Shown here: piece by piece, positions 36,426 to 45,490 of the stretch | How the letters are laid out: each line of letters starts with the position of its first letter | How positions within the stretch are numbered: the stretch's first letter is position 1 | The notes under the pieces: model-generated | Told to the model about the DNA's origin: nothing | What the model saw: only the letters and a program-made list of their open reading frames with translations | The model's database searches: none | Assembly (NCBI RefSeq): GCF_000974445.1 | Contig: NZ_BBOJ01000006.1 | Location: forward strand, 248,001 to 312,000 | Reading direction: 5' to 3' | Source of the DNA: Lentzea aerocolonigenes | GTDB taxonomy: Bacteria > Actinomycetota > Actinomycetes > Mycobacteriales > Pseudonocardiaceae | DNA: 64,000 nucleotides | Position numbers and translations under genes: made by a program

Positions 36426-38687
36426 GTGGCCAACCGCAAGCCCGGCAAGCTCGTGAAGGCGGCACTCGAGAAGGCGGTGGACAAGGTCACCGAGATGGTG
36501 AACCCGCCGATTCCGGGTGTCCCGAACAGCGAGCCGCCATCGCTCGAGGAGCCGACAGAGCCGCGCGGCCCGTTGCCGCCCAAGTCCGACCAGACCGGAC
36601 CGCAGACGGTGTCGCCGACGGGCGCGCCGACCGGTGCGCCGCAGACCACCAAGGCCCAGCAGGGTGAGTTCCTCACGACCACGGCCGGAGCCCGGCTGTA
36701 CGACACCGACCACTCGCTGAAGGCCGGTGACCGCGGCCCGACGTTGCTGCAAGATCACCACCTGCGCGAGAAGGTCATGCACTTCGATCACGAGCGCATC
36801 CCGGAGCGCGTTGTGCACGCACGCGGCTACGGCGCGCACGGCGTGTTCGTGGGCTACGGCACGGCCGCGAACGTCTGCAGGGCCGCGTTCCTGGGTGACG
36901 GCGTCGAGACACCGGTGTTCGTGCGGTTTTCGACTGTGCTGGGCTCGCGCGGATCAGCGGACACCGTGCGCGACACCCGCGGGTTCGCGACGAAGTTCTA
37001 CACGCAGGAGGGCAACTTCGACCTGGTGGGCAACAACATCCCGGTCTTCTTCATCCAGGACGGGATCAAGTTCCCGGACATCATCCACGCGGGCAAGCCG
37101 CACCCGGACCGGGAGATCCCGCAGGCGCAGAGCGCGCACGACACGTTCTGGGACTTCGTGTCGACCCACACCGAAGCGACCCACCACGTCATGTGGAACA
37201 TGTCCGACCGCGGTGTCCCGCGCTCCTACCGGACGATGGAGGGATTCGGCGTCCACACGTTCCGGCTGGTCAACGCGGACGGTGAGACCGCGCTCGCGAA
37301 GTTCCACTGGAAGCCGAAGCTGGGCGTGCACTCCCTGGTGTGGGAGGAGGCGCAGATGATCAACGGCTTCGACCCCGACTTCCACCGCCGCGACCTCGCC
37401 GACGCCATCGAGTCCGGCGCGTACCCGCAGTGGGAGCTCGGCCTGCAGGTCTTCCCCGACACGCCGCGGCAGACGTTCGAGGGCATCGACCTGCTCGACT
37501 CGACGAAGATCGTGCCGGAGGAGCTCGCGCCGGTGCAGCCGGTCGGGATGCTGACGCTGAACCGCAACACCACGAACTTCTTCGCCGAGACCGAGCAAGT
37601 GGCGTTCCACCTCGGCAACCTGGTGCCCGGCATCGACGTCACGGACGACCCGCTCTTCCAGGCCCGGCTGTTCTCCTACCTGGACACGCAGCTCACCAGG
37701 CTCGCCGGGCCGAACTTCAACCAGATCCCGATCAACCGCCCGCACGTTCCGGTCAACGACATGCTCCGCGACGGGTACCACCAGCACGCGGTGCACGCGG
37801 GCGTCGCGCCGTACCGGCCGAACACGCTGGACGGCGGCAACCCGTTCACCGCAGGGCCTTCGGACCGGCCGTTCGTCGAGGTGGCGCAGCCGGTGGCGAA
37901 GTCGGTGAAGGTGCGGCAGTCGCCCGCGTCGTTCGCAGACCACTACACGCAGCCGCGGCTGTTCTGGCTGAGCCTCTCGCCGGTCGAGAAGGAACACCTG
38001 GTGCGCGCGTTCACCTTCGAGCTCGGCAAGTGCTACGAGCAGGCGATCAAGGAACGGCAGCTGCGGGTGCTGGCCAACGTCGACCCGGTGCTGTGCGCTG
38101 AGGTCGCCCGCGGCCTCGGCCTGCCCGCGCCCGCCGCCACCGTGCGGCCGAAGAAGGTCATGCCCAGCTCGGCGCTGTCCCAGGTCGGGCAGACCTGGCC
38201 GACCGACGGCCGCCTGATCGGCATCGTGGTCGACCCGGCCTCGCTGGACGGTGTGCGGACCGTGCGCGAGACCATCCTCGCCGGTGGCATGGTGCCGTTG
38301 CTGATCGCCCCGACCGGCGGCCCGATCGGCGACTCCGGTCTCGTCGCCCAGCGCACGTTCCTCACCGCGCGCTCGATCGAGTTCGACGCCCTGCTGCTCG
38401 CGGGCTCCCCGCCGCCTGGCCCGGACGCGACGCCGGCCAGGGACGCGAAGGCGGGCGCGCCCGGTGAGGCGATCGACCCGCGCGTCCTGCTGATGGTCGA
38501 GGAGTGCTACCGCCACGCCAAGGCGATCGGCGCGTGGGGCAACGGCCGCCTGGCCCTCGACGCCGCTGGGATCGCCGGCGCTCCCGGGATCGTGACCATG
38601 GACGACGCGACGAAGGTGTTCACGGAGCTCATGACCCTGCTCGGCGCCCACCGGGTGTGGGACCGCTTCCCCGCGACGATCGCATGA
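36426..38687 (+). CDS. katE: Large-subunit (HPII/KatE-type) heme catalase
   Basis: 753 residues from a GTG at 36426 with GGAGG upstream. Catalytic His131 (VVHARGYGAHG), Asn204 (DLVGNNIPVFF), proximal Tyr418 (LFSYLDTQ) and His395 (AFHLGN) line up with the E. coli HPII residues at a constant offset of three. The first 75 residues are a Pro-rich extension; the last roughly 150 form the flavodoxin/DJ-1-like domain of large catalases. It breaks down hydrogen peroxide and is usually a stationary-phase or stress enzyme. The ankyrin gene starts within its stop codon. Confidence 0.97.
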   Translation: MANRKPGKLVKAALEKAVDKVTEMVNPPIPGVPNSEPPSLEEPTEPRGPLPPKSDQTGPQTVSPTGAPTGAPQTTKAQQGEFLTTTAGARLYDTDHSLKAGDRGPTLLQDHHLREKVMHFDHERIPERVVHARGYGAHGVFVGYGTAANVCRAAFLGDGVETPVFVRFSTVLGSRGSADTVRDTRGFATKFYTQEGNFDLVGNNIPVFFIQDGIKFPDIIHAGKPHPDREIPQAQSAHDTFWDFVSTHTEATHHVMWNMSDRGVPRSYRTMEGFGVHTFRLVNADGETALAKFHWKPKLGVHSLVWEEAQMINGFDPDFHRRDLADAIESGAYPQWELGLQVFPDTPRQTFEGIDLLDSTKIVPEELAPVQPVGMLTLNRNTTNFFAETEQVAFHLGNLVPGIDVTDDPLFQARLFSYLDTQLTRLAGPNFNQIPINRPHVPVNDMLRDGYHQHAVHAGVAPYRPNTLDGGNPFTAGPSDRPFVEVAQPVAKSVKVRQSPASFADHYTQPRLFWLSLSPVEKEHLVRAFTFELGKCYEQAIKERQLRVLANVDPVLCAEVARGLGLPAPAATVRPKKVMPSSALSQVGQTWPTDGRLIGIVVDPASLDGVRTVRETILAGGMVPLLIAPTGGPIGDSGLVAQRTFLTARSIEFDALLLAGSPPPGPDATPARDAKAGAPGEAIDPRVLLMVEECYRHAKAIGAWGNGRLALDAAGIAGAPGIVTMDDATKVFTELMTLLGAHRVWDRFPATIA

Positions 38688-39106
38688 CGGGCGCACTCAC
38701 CGAGGAGGAGCTGACGTTCCTGCGCTGGATGTTCGACCTGGCCCGCTCCGGCGGCACCGCGAAGCTGGCCGAGGCGGTCGACGCGGGCGTGCCGGTGAAC
38801 CTCACCAACAGCGCGGGCGACACGTTGCTGATCCTCGCGGCCTACCACGACCACCCGGACACCGTCGCCGCGTTGCTGGAGCGCGGCGCGGCCACCGGGC
38901 GGGTCAACGACCGCGGGCAGACAGCGCTCGGGGCGGCGGTGTTCCGCCGTTCCGAGCGGTCCGTCCGGTTGCTGCTCGACGCGGGTGCGGACCCGGCGCT
39001 CGGGGCTCGGTCGGCGCTGGACGTGGCGCGGTTCTTCGGCCTGCCGGAGATGCTGGCGCTGCTGGAGGCGCCGGTTGCTCCGCGGGCGGGCAGCGGTCAC
39101 GGCTGA
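38684..39106 (+). CDS. Ankyrin-repeat protein coupled to catalase
   Basis: 140 residues; ATGA overlap with the catalase stop. After an N-terminal helix there are about three ankyrin repeats: GDTLLILAAYHDHPDTVAAL, GQTALGAAVFRRSERSVRLL and a weaker ALDVARFFGLPEMLALLE. Ankyrin proteins encoded next to catalases are known in other bacteria (AnkB beside KatB in Pseudomonas) and are needed for full catalase activity there. The coupled start fits a similar partner role. Confidence 0.88.
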   Translation: MTGALTEEELTFLRWMFDLARSGGTAKLAEAVDAGVPVNLTNSAGDTLLILAAYHDHPDTVAALLERGAATGRVNDRGQTALGAAVFRRSERSVRLLLDAGADPALGARSALDVARFFGLPEMLALLEAPVAPRAGSGHG

Positions 39107-39112
39107 GAATCG

Positions 39113-39150
39113 GCGCTCGGGGCGGCGGTGTTCCGCTGCCCCGAGCGGTT
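39113..39150 (+). repeat. Degenerate duplicate of an internal ankyrin-gene segment
   Basis: Bases 39113-39150 repeat 38924-38961 from inside the ankyrin gene with only a few differences. The copy starts seven bases after the gene's stop. It may be a leftover of a longer, repeat-expanded version of the gene. Confidence 0.5.
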
Positions 39151-39562
39151 CGCGTGATTGCCAGTGGTGGCGGGGCTACTCCGCGGGCTGGCGGCGCCGG
39201 TCGCGGGTGAAGTTCACCGCCGACTTGCCGTCCCCCTGCGGGGTGTCGAGCCCATGTCGACCGCCTATCGGTGACGGTGTTCCCACCGTGAGAAGCGCGA
39301 GACCTCACGCTGGAGACCCGTCGCCCCCTCCTGATGTGGCACCTGCTCCAGCACATCGAACAGCGCGGGTGAATTTCGCCGGTACCGACAGGTGTTGTGC
39401 TGCCCGGCGGCACGCGCACTGGAGGTTCACCGCGGACCGCCGCACCCGACCGCGACAAATGCGCGCCAAGCATCAATGCATCGGACATTGCTGTTGGACC
39501 ACGCGCAGATTCCGGCAGCAAACTCAAGGCCACGCCGCAGCTCAACGACGAGACGAGGGCCC
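39151..39562. other. Intergenic region without recognisable genes
   Basis: About 410 bases between the ankyrin gene and the esterase gene. I see no gene or structured element in it apart from the likely promoter and the GAGG ribosome-binding site of the esterase. Confidence 0.45.
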
Positions 39563-40933
39563 ATGAGAGGAATTTCCAGGCGCACCGCGCTCGCTCTGGC
39601 CGCCGGCGTGGCCGCTGCCCCGGCCGTGAGCACCATGAGCACCGTGACGGCGTCGGCCGCGGCAACACCGCGGCTGACGGCGTCCGGACTCAACCCGGTC
39701 GTGCGCGCCGACCTCATCACGACCGTGACGCCGAGCGGCGGCTGGCGCGTCACCGCGGTGGCCATCCGGTACGCGAACCCCGTCGACCTGCGCGGCGGCA
39801 CGATCCCCCTGAGCGCGTTCAAGGTCACCGCCACCGTGCAGCGGCAGACCGCGCCGCGGACCGTGACCAGGGTCTACTCGAACACCGCTGCCGAAGTGAC
39901 CGACCACGGCCGGCCGGGCAATCATCTGATCATCGAACTCGCCGCGAGCGACGTCAACGCCTCCGCCGCCGGGACCGACCCGTATCCGCTCGACCGCGCC
40001 TACGCGGTCCGGCAGGTGGCGGACCTGACGAACCCCGCGGGTGACGTTGTTCTTCCCGCGAGCCCTCTTGCGGTCCGCAACGACGGCGTGCGCAACCCCG
40101 TGGTCGACGACTTCACCGCGGGCTCGTTCGTCGACTCCGCCGGTTTCGAACTGGACTACCGGCTTTGCCAGCCGGTGGACCTCCTGCGGAACACCCGGTA
40201 CCCACTGGTCGTCACGCTGCACGGCGGCGGCGAGGTCGCCGACAACAACATGACCCAGCTGACCGCCAACCGGATTGCGGTCACGTTCGCCACGCCCGGA
40301 CGGCGGCGCAGGCACCCGGCGTTCGTGCTCTCGCCGCAGATCCCGTTGCCGCGCCCGATGGAGGGACCCGACGGCACGGACTGGACCGACCCTCGCGTGC
40401 AGCGGGCCACCGTCGAGCTCATCGACACGGTCACGGCCCGGTACCCGGTCGACACCGAGCGGATCTACGTCGTCGGCCTGTCCTCGGGCGGCCGTGGTGT
40501 GTTCAGCCTCTTGCCGCGGTACCCCGGCAAGTTCGCCGCGGCCGTCGCGACCGCGGGCTGGGGCGATCAGTCCACAATGGAACGGATGGTCGACGTCCCG
40601 CTGTGGGCCGATCACTCGGTGGACGACCCGACCGTGCCGTATCGCGAGGGCCGGTTCGGCAAGCCAGGCACCTGGACGCTGATGAACGCGCTGGAGGCGG
40701 CCGGCGCGAAGGTGACTCGCGGCGAGTGGGCCAACAACCTGCCGAAGGCGGAGTTCGAGGCACGGTCACGGGAACTGCTGCGCACGGCACAAGCGACCGG
40801 CAGCCACGTCATGTTCACGAGCTACTCGGCAGGGACGACGGCGGTGAACCCCCACTTCTCGTGGGCCCAGACCTACGAGAACGACGTGATCATCGAGTGG
40901 CTGTTCGCCCAGTCACGTCCCCGGCGGCGTTGA
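39563..40933 (+). CDS. Tat-exported alpha/beta-hydrolase (PHB-depolymerase/feruloyl-esterase-like)
   Basis: 456 residues from the ATG at 39563. MRGISRRTALALAAGVAAAP is a Tat signal with twin Arg. Residues of about 40-170 form a beta-rich domain (LTASGLNPVVRADLITTVTP). From about 190 there is an esterase fold with YPLVVTLHGGGEVADNN, nucleophile Ser in VVGLSSGGRGVFSLL, Asp in VPLWADHSVDDPTVPY and a late His (VNPHFSWAQTYEN). This resembles secreted peptidase/esterases that act on polymers or plant material. The substrate is open. The last 44 bases overlap the convergent AtuA-related gene. Confidence 0.8.
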   Translation: MRGISRRTALALAAGVAAAPAVSTMSTVTASAAATPRLTASGLNPVVRADLITTVTPSGGWRVTAVAIRYANPVDLRGGTIPLSAFKVTATVQRQTAPRTVTRVYSNTAAEVTDHGRPGNHLIIELAASDVNASAAGTDPYPLDRAYAVRQVADLTNPAGDVVLPASPLAVRNDGVRNPVVDDFTAGSFVDSAGFELDYRLCQPVDLLRNTRYPLVVTLHGGGEVADNNMTQLTANRIAVTFATPGRRRRHPAFVLSPQIPLPRPMEGPDGTDWTDPRVQRATVELIDTVTARYPVDTERIYVVGLSSGGRGVFSLLPRYPGKFAAAVATAGWGDQSTMERMVDVPLWADHSVDDPTVPYREGRFGKPGTWTLMNALEAAGAKVTRGEWANNLPKAEFEARSRELLRTAQATGSHVMFTSYSAGTTAVNPHFSWAQTYENDVIIEWLFAQSRPRRR

Positions 40934-41228
40934 CGGGCAGCGACAACAGCCTGGAGCTCAGCGACTTCCCGTGCGTGTCCAGTGCCAGCGAGGTCGTCAC
41001 GCCGCCGTCGATGACCTGGTGGCACACGAAGTGCAGGGCCGCCAGGTTCGGCAGCTCGTAGCGCACCACGGGGCCGGCGACGAACTCCGCGAGATGCTCG
41101 CGGACCCGCTCGGCGGTGACCTCACGCAGCAACAGCGGAAAAAGCCGTTCGTCGTAGGGGAAAACGGACAGGGTGGCCACATTTCCCTTGTCACCGGCGC
41201 GGCAGTGGGCGAGGTCATGGAGCAACAT
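40890..41228 (-). CDS. AtuA-related small protein (C-terminal AtuA domain encoded separately)
   Basis: 112 residues. LHDLAHCRAGDKGNVATLSV, VVRYELPNLAALHFVCHQVI and GVTTSLALDTHGKSLSSRLL match the small domain that is C-terminal in many long AtuA proteins and separate in others. Its ATG lies 14 bases inside the end of the AtuA gene, so the two are co-translated and probably interact. Role in the pathway unknown. Confidence 0.8.
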   Translation of the reverse strand: MLLHDLAHCRAGDKGNVATLSVFPYDERLFPLLLREVTAERVREHLAEFVAGPVVRYELPNLAALHFVCHQVIDGGVTTSLALDTHGKSLSSRLLSLPVNAAGDVTGRTATR

Positions 41229-42501
41229 CGGCGGTCTCCACCAGGGTGACCACGGGACGCACCAGTTCCCGCGGGATGAGGGTTGACGCGATCCCGAGCA
41301 CCTCGCCGATGTGCACGCGCACCCCACCGCCGCCGGCGGGACCGTTGGTGTACAACGACTCGACCTCGTCACCGATCGCTTCGAGCACCGCGTCGTCGCG
41401 GTTGATCGCGGCCACGCGCAACCTGCAGTCCGTTTCGCCGCCGAGCACCTCGGCCCGCAACGGCAGGCCGTTCAACCGGGTGGTGACGATCTCACCGGCC
41501 AGCGCCGCCCGTGCGGCGGCGTTCGGGCCGACGTAGGAGATCTCGGCCTCGACCTTCTTCCCGGCCCGGTATCCGACGCTGACCTTGAGCCGGTCGGGCC
41601 GCGGCATCCCACGAGCGCCCGCGACGCGCACCCCTCGTGAGTGCTCGTCGACGGTCACCGCACGCACGTCGAGCACGACGTCGGGTGTTCGGTACGCGGC
41701 CGGATCGGTGATCTCGTACAGCAACTGCTCCCGCACGGTCGCGCGGGACAGCAGACCACCGGTGCCGGGCAGCTTGCCCAGTTCCGCGGTCCCGTCCGCG
41801 GCCACGTCGGCCAACGGGAAACCGAGGTTGGCCAGATCAGGCACGTCCTGGTGACCGGGATCAGCGAAGTAACCACCGGTGAGCTGGCCCGCGCACTCCA
41901 GCAGGTGCCCGACGAGGGTGCCGGCCGCGGTCGTCGCGATGTCGCCGAGGTCCCAGCCGAGCCGGTGCGCGAGCGGGGCGAGGAACAGCGACGGATCGGC
42001 GACCCGGCCGGTGATGATCACGTCCGCGCCCGCGTCCAGTGCCGGAAGGATCGCGTCCGCGCCGAGGTAGGCGTTCGCCGAGACGATCTCGCCGTGCTCG
42101 CGCAACGGGATGCCGTTCTCCCAGGCGGGTGCGTCCAGGTCGACCTCGCCGAGCACGTCGTCCCCCGTCACGACGGCGACCGCGACGCGTGCCCCGATCC
42201 GGTCCAGCAGGGCCCTGGTCACCCGGCCCGCAGCGAGCGGGTTCGCCGCGCCCATGTTCGTCAGCACTCGCACGCCGTGCTCGACCGCCAGCGGCAGCAG
42301 TCGTTCGAACCGGGCGGGCAGCCGGTGGTCGTACCCGCCGCCCGGGTCGGTGAGTCTGCGCTGCTGGGCCAGCGCGATCGTGCGCTCGCCGAGGCACTCC
42401 AGCACGAGGTCGGCGAGTCCGGCGCGGCGCAGCAGGTCCTCCGCCGGCTCGATCCGGTCACCGGCGAACCCTGCGCCACAGCCGATCCTGGTCGTCTGCA
42501 T
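41215..42501 (-). CDS. AtuA-family protein (DUF1446)
   Basis: 428 residues. IGCGAGFAGDRIEPAEDLL, VRVLTNMGAANPLAAGRVTR, ADVIITGRVADPSLFLAPLA and AGQLTGGYFADPG are typical of AtuA, first linked to acyclic terpene (citronellol/geraniol) use in Pseudomonas. The enzymatic step is not established, and members occur with many acid-catabolic genes. Here it lies between its small partner and a CitMHS-type transporter, without the usual geranyl-CoA carboxylase genes. That suggests another substrate, perhaps the organic acid brought in by the transporter. Confidence 0.85.
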   Translation of the reverse strand: MQTTRIGCGAGFAGDRIEPAEDLLRRAGLADLVLECLGERTIALAQQRRLTDPGGGYDHRLPARFERLLPLAVEHGVRVLTNMGAANPLAAGRVTRALLDRIGARVAVAVVTGDDVLGEVDLDAPAWENGIPLREHGEIVSANAYLGADAILPALDAGADVIITGRVADPSLFLAPLAHRLGWDLGDIATTAAGTLVGHLLECAGQLTGGYFADPGHQDVPDLANLGFPLADVAADGTAELGKLPGTGGLLSRATVREQLLYEITDPAAYRTPDVVLDVRAVTVDEHSRGVRVAGARGMPRPDRLKVSVGYRAGKKVEAEISYVGPNAAARAALAGEIVTTRLNGLPLRAEVLGGETDCRLRVAAINRDDAVLEAIGDEVESLYTNGPAGGGGVRVHIGEVLGIASTLIPRELVRPVVTLVETADVAP

Positions 42502-42510
42502 CTGGTTCCC

Positions 42511-43791
42511 CTAGAACGAGATCGCGCCGGTGAGCAGGGCCACGACGGTCATCACGATCGTCGTGCCGAACGCCCGTTTGAAGATGAACCGCTGGTGTGC
42601 GCCCAGATCCACGCCGCTCATGCCGACGAGGATGAAGGTGGACGCGGTCAGCGGGCTCAGTGGGAAGCCGGTCGTCATCTGCCCGAGGATCGCAGCCGTG
42701 CCGATCTCGGCCGCGCTGCCGCCGAAGGCGGACGACGTCTCCGCGAGCACCGGCAGCACGCCGAAGTAGTACGCGTCCGGCGTGAAGACCAGGCTCAGCG
42801 GCATGCTCGTGACGGCGACCGCGACCGGCAGCAGCCCGCCGGCGCCGTCCGGGATGACGGCGGCCAGGCTGCGCGCCATCGCGGGGATCATCCCGGTACC
42901 GGTGAGGATGCCGGTGAACACGCCCGCCGCGAAGATCATTGCTGTGACCAGCACGACGTTGCCGCCGTGCTTGGCGAACAACTCCTGCTGCTGAGCCCAC
43001 GCCGGCCGGTTCACGATCACCGCGACCACGAAGGCGATCACGAAGGCCACTTCGAGCTTCACCAACTGCCCGAGGAGCACCACGACCAGCGCGAGCGTGA
43101 GCACCACGTTGAACCAGAAGCGGAAGCTCTCCAGCCGGGTGCGCTCGGGTGGCTCCGCGTCGTCGTCGATGTCCACCACCCCGAGCCGCTTGCGCTCGGT
43201 CCGTCCGATGAGGAACGCGGCGACGAGCACCCACACGATGCCGGCGGCCATCGCGGGAAGGGCCGGCACGAACACCTCGGAGCTGTCAAGCTTGAGCGCG
43301 GCCATGGCCCGCGCGGTCGGGCCGCCCCACGGCACCATGTTCATCACGCCCGCCCCGAGGCAGATCACCCCGGCCAGCACCAGCGGGCGCATGCCCAGCC
43401 TGCGGTAGATCGGCAGCAGCGCCGAGACGGTGATCAGGAACGTCGAGGCGCCGTCCCCGTCGAGCGCGACGAGCAGGGTCAGCACCGCCGTGCCGACCGT
43501 GATCTTGAGCGGATCCCCTTTCGCCCACCGCAACACTCGCCTCACCGCGGGGTCGAACAGGCCGACGTCGACCATCAGGCTGAAGTAGAGGACCGCGAAC
43601 GTGATCATGACGGCGACCGGGGCCACCTTGATCAGCCCGTCGCCGATCAGCGTGCCCAGCCTGCCGCCGAACCCGGTCAGCAGCGCGGCCAGGATCGGCA
43701 GTGCGGTCAGCGCGATGAGCACCGACACCCGCCGGGACAGCACCGCAACCAGGAACACGGCAATCGTGATGAAGCCACCCGCGGCGAGCAT
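42511..43791 (-). CDS. CitMHS-family organic acid transporter
   Basis: 426 residues, about twelve hydrophobic segments. The ATG at 43791 follows a strong AAGGAGG site. LITVSALLPIYRRLGMRPLV, VPWGGPTARAMAALKL and SLVFTPDAYYFGVLPVLAE fit CitMHS metal-citrate/H+ symporters. Related members take up other di- or tricarboxylates. It lies nine bases upstream of the AtuA gene in the same direction and is divergent from a LysR regulator, so a substrate-inducible uptake and catabolic unit is likely. Confidence 0.88.
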   Translation of the reverse strand: MLAAGGFITIAVFLVAVLSRRVSVLIALTALPILAALLTGFGGRLGTLIGDGLIKVAPVAVMITFAVLYFSLMVDVGLFDPAVRRVLRWAKGDPLKITVGTAVLTLLVALDGDGASTFLITVSALLPIYRRLGMRPLVLAGVICLGAGVMNMVPWGGPTARAMAALKLDSSEVFVPALPAMAAGIVWVLVAAFLIGRTERKRLGVVDIDDDAEPPERTRLESFRFWFNVVLTLALVVVLLGQLVKLEVAFVIAFVVAVIVNRPAWAQQQELFAKHGGNVVLVTAMIFAAGVFTGILTGTGMIPAMARSLAAVIPDGAGGLLPVAVAVTSMPLSLVFTPDAYYFGVLPVLAETSSAFGGSAAEIGTAAILGQMTTGFPLSPLTASTFILVGMSGVDLGAHQRFIFKRAFGTTIVMTVVALLTGAISF

Positions 43792-43832
43792 CGTCGACCT
43801 CCTTCGAGTGCCCCAACCTTGCGGCGAATGCG

Positions 43833-43862
43833 CTATCGCCTTCAAGCATCGGATTTCGATAG
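43833..43862. promoter_or_regulatory. Palindromic LysR operator candidate
   Basis: CTATCG (43833-43838) and its inverse CGATAG (43857-43862) flank an 18-base AT-richer spacer in the 82-base divergent region between the transporter and the LysR gene. Size and location suit a LysR tetramer site. Confidence 0.5.
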
Positions 43863-43873
43863 ATTGATGTGCT

Positions 43874-44851
43874 GTGCGCATGGATCTGACCGTCCAGCAG
43901 CTTCGCGTGGTCGTCGCCGTGCACGACGCCGGGAGCTTCACCGCGGCCGCGGAAGGGCTTCTCCTCGCGCAGTCGTCACTGAGCCGTTGCGTGCTGGAGG
44001 TCGAACGCAAACTCGGCGTCGCGTTGTTCGAACGCACCACACGCCGGCTGGAGCCGACCGCGGAGGGACGCGAGTTCGTCGCGATCGCACGCTCGACGCT
44101 CGCGACGTTCGACGCGAACCTCCGGCACTTCGAGGGTTTCCTGGACGGTCGGCGCGGACGGGTCCGCGTGGCCGCGCTGCCGTCACTCGCCGCGATCCTG
44201 TTGCCCTCCATCGTGTCCACGTACCAGCGGGCACGCCGGGACGTCGAACTGTCCATTGAGGACGCTCTGGCGACCGAGGTGCTCGACCTGGTGCGCACGG
44301 GTGTCGTCGACTTCGCGGTCACCGTCGTGTCCGCGGTGGCCGAGCCCACGGACGACCTCGAAGTCACCCCAGTGGCCACCGATCGGTTCTGCTGCGTCTT
44401 CCCGGCGGGCCACGCCTTCGCGCGACTCGACGAGGTGGCCTGGGCGGATCTCGCCGGCGAGGCGTTCATCGCGTTCGACCGCACGACCAGCATCCGTCAG
44501 CACCTCGACCGAGCGTTCGCCGATTCCGGCTCCCGTCCGAGAAACGCGATCGAGGCACGCAACATCAGCGCCGTGGCCGGCCTCGTCGCGGCGGGCCTGG
44601 GCGTGTCGGCCGTGCCCGGCCTGGTGCTGCCGCTGACGCAGTTCGCCGGACTGTTGCACCGGCCGCTCGGCACACCACGCACCGAGCGCCGCATCGCCAT
44701 CGTCCGCGTCCCCCACCGACCGCTGTCGCCGGCCGCCGCCGCGTTCCGCACCGCGATCACCGACGCAGGCCGCCAACACCTTCCGCTACCGCCGGAAAGC
44801 ACGTGGCTGCCGCAACGGCCGGGGGCGCCCGGCCGGCCGTCCTCGAAGTGA
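43874..44851 (+). CDS. LysR-family transcriptional regulator
   Basis: 325 residues (GTG at 43874; ATG two codons later also possible). The N-terminal winged HTH reads LTVQQLRVVVAVHDAGSFTA, then LLLAQSSLSRCVLEVERKLG and LFERTTRRLEPTAEG. A type-2 periplasmic-binding-like effector domain fills the rest (about 92-300). Divergent from the CitMHS/AtuA unit with a palindrome between, so it probably activates that operon when the transported acid or a product is bound. Confidence 0.92.
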   Translation: MRMDLTVQQLRVVVAVHDAGSFTAAAEGLLLAQSSLSRCVLEVERKLGVALFERTTRRLEPTAEGREFVAIARSTLATFDANLRHFEGFLDGRRGRVRVAALPSLAAILLPSIVSTYQRARRDVELSIEDALATEVLDLVRTGVVDFAVTVVSAVAEPTDDLEVTPVATDRFCCVFPAGHAFARLDEVAWADLAGEAFIAFDRTTSIRQHLDRAFADSGSRPRNAIEARNISAVAGLVAAGLGVSAVPGLVLPLTQFAGLLHRPLGTPRTERRIAIVRVPHRPLSPAAAAFRTAITDAGRQHLPLPPESTWLPQRPGAPGRPSSK

Positions 44852-44969
44852 TGTGAGGCTGGAGTCCTGCTCCGGAATCCACCGGCAAATCGGGCTGGGC
44901 CACGGGGCAGCGGTTCGCGCCGATCTCGGGGCCGGATCAGGCGCACGACCGGCGCGCCTCGTCGTACTG

Positions 44970-45299
44970 CTGTCGCGCGGGCAAGGTCGGGGACGTGCCG
45001 CGCGCCGACTACGCCGCCGCCGCGGTCGAGTTGCTCACCGGCACCGGCCACGAGGACAAGGTCTACGAGCTCGCCGGCCGACGAGGCCTGGAGCTACGCC
45101 GAGCTGGTCGAAGCCGTCGGTCGGATCTCCGGCAAACCGGTCTCCTACCAGGACGTGCCCGCCCAGCAGCAGCGCGACGTCCTGCTCGGCGCTGGTCTGC
45201 CCGAGTTCGTCGCGGACGTGCTCGTGGACAGCGATCACCGACGGCGAGCCGGCTTCCGACAGCGGCGACCTGAGCTCGCTGCTCAAGAACCAGGGCTGA
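44970..45299 (+). pseudogene. NmrA-like NAD(P)-binding oxidoreductase, frameshifted fragment
   Basis: Three frames must be joined to rebuild the C-terminal half of an NmrA-like/quinone oxidoreductase type-2 protein. They read KVGDVPRADYAAAAVELLTG and HEDKVYELAG; then AYAELVEAVGR-like and GKPVSYQDVPAQQQ in the next frame; then an ending GDLSSLL. The N-terminal Rossmann part is absent. It lies directly behind the LysR gene and is not functional. Confidence 0.55.
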
Positions 45300-45308
45300 T
45301 CCTCGGCG

Positions 45309-45345
45309 TGCTGGCCATGATAATGCCGGCGTCGCGGCCAGCACG
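45309..45345. terminator. 9-bp inverted repeat, possible terminator
   Basis: GTGCTGGCC (45309-45317) and GGCCAGCAC (45337-45345) are exact complements with a 19-base loop, just after the NmrA-like remnant. Confidence 0.35.
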
Positions 45346-45490
45346 AAACAGGCGGAATCGAACACCCTGACACCAGGCTGGTAGCTCCGTGCCCGGCGAT
45401 CTCCGGTGTGTCCGGTGCACGGGACGATCAGCCGCCTGCCTGGTGCGGCAGGGGCGCCGCGCGGGGCGCGAGGCCGTCGGTGGTGCGTGA

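Noticed and set aside
41641..44259. Plus-strand open frame of 872 codons
   Set aside because: It is antisense to the AtuA and CitMHS genes and shows only low-complexity residues.
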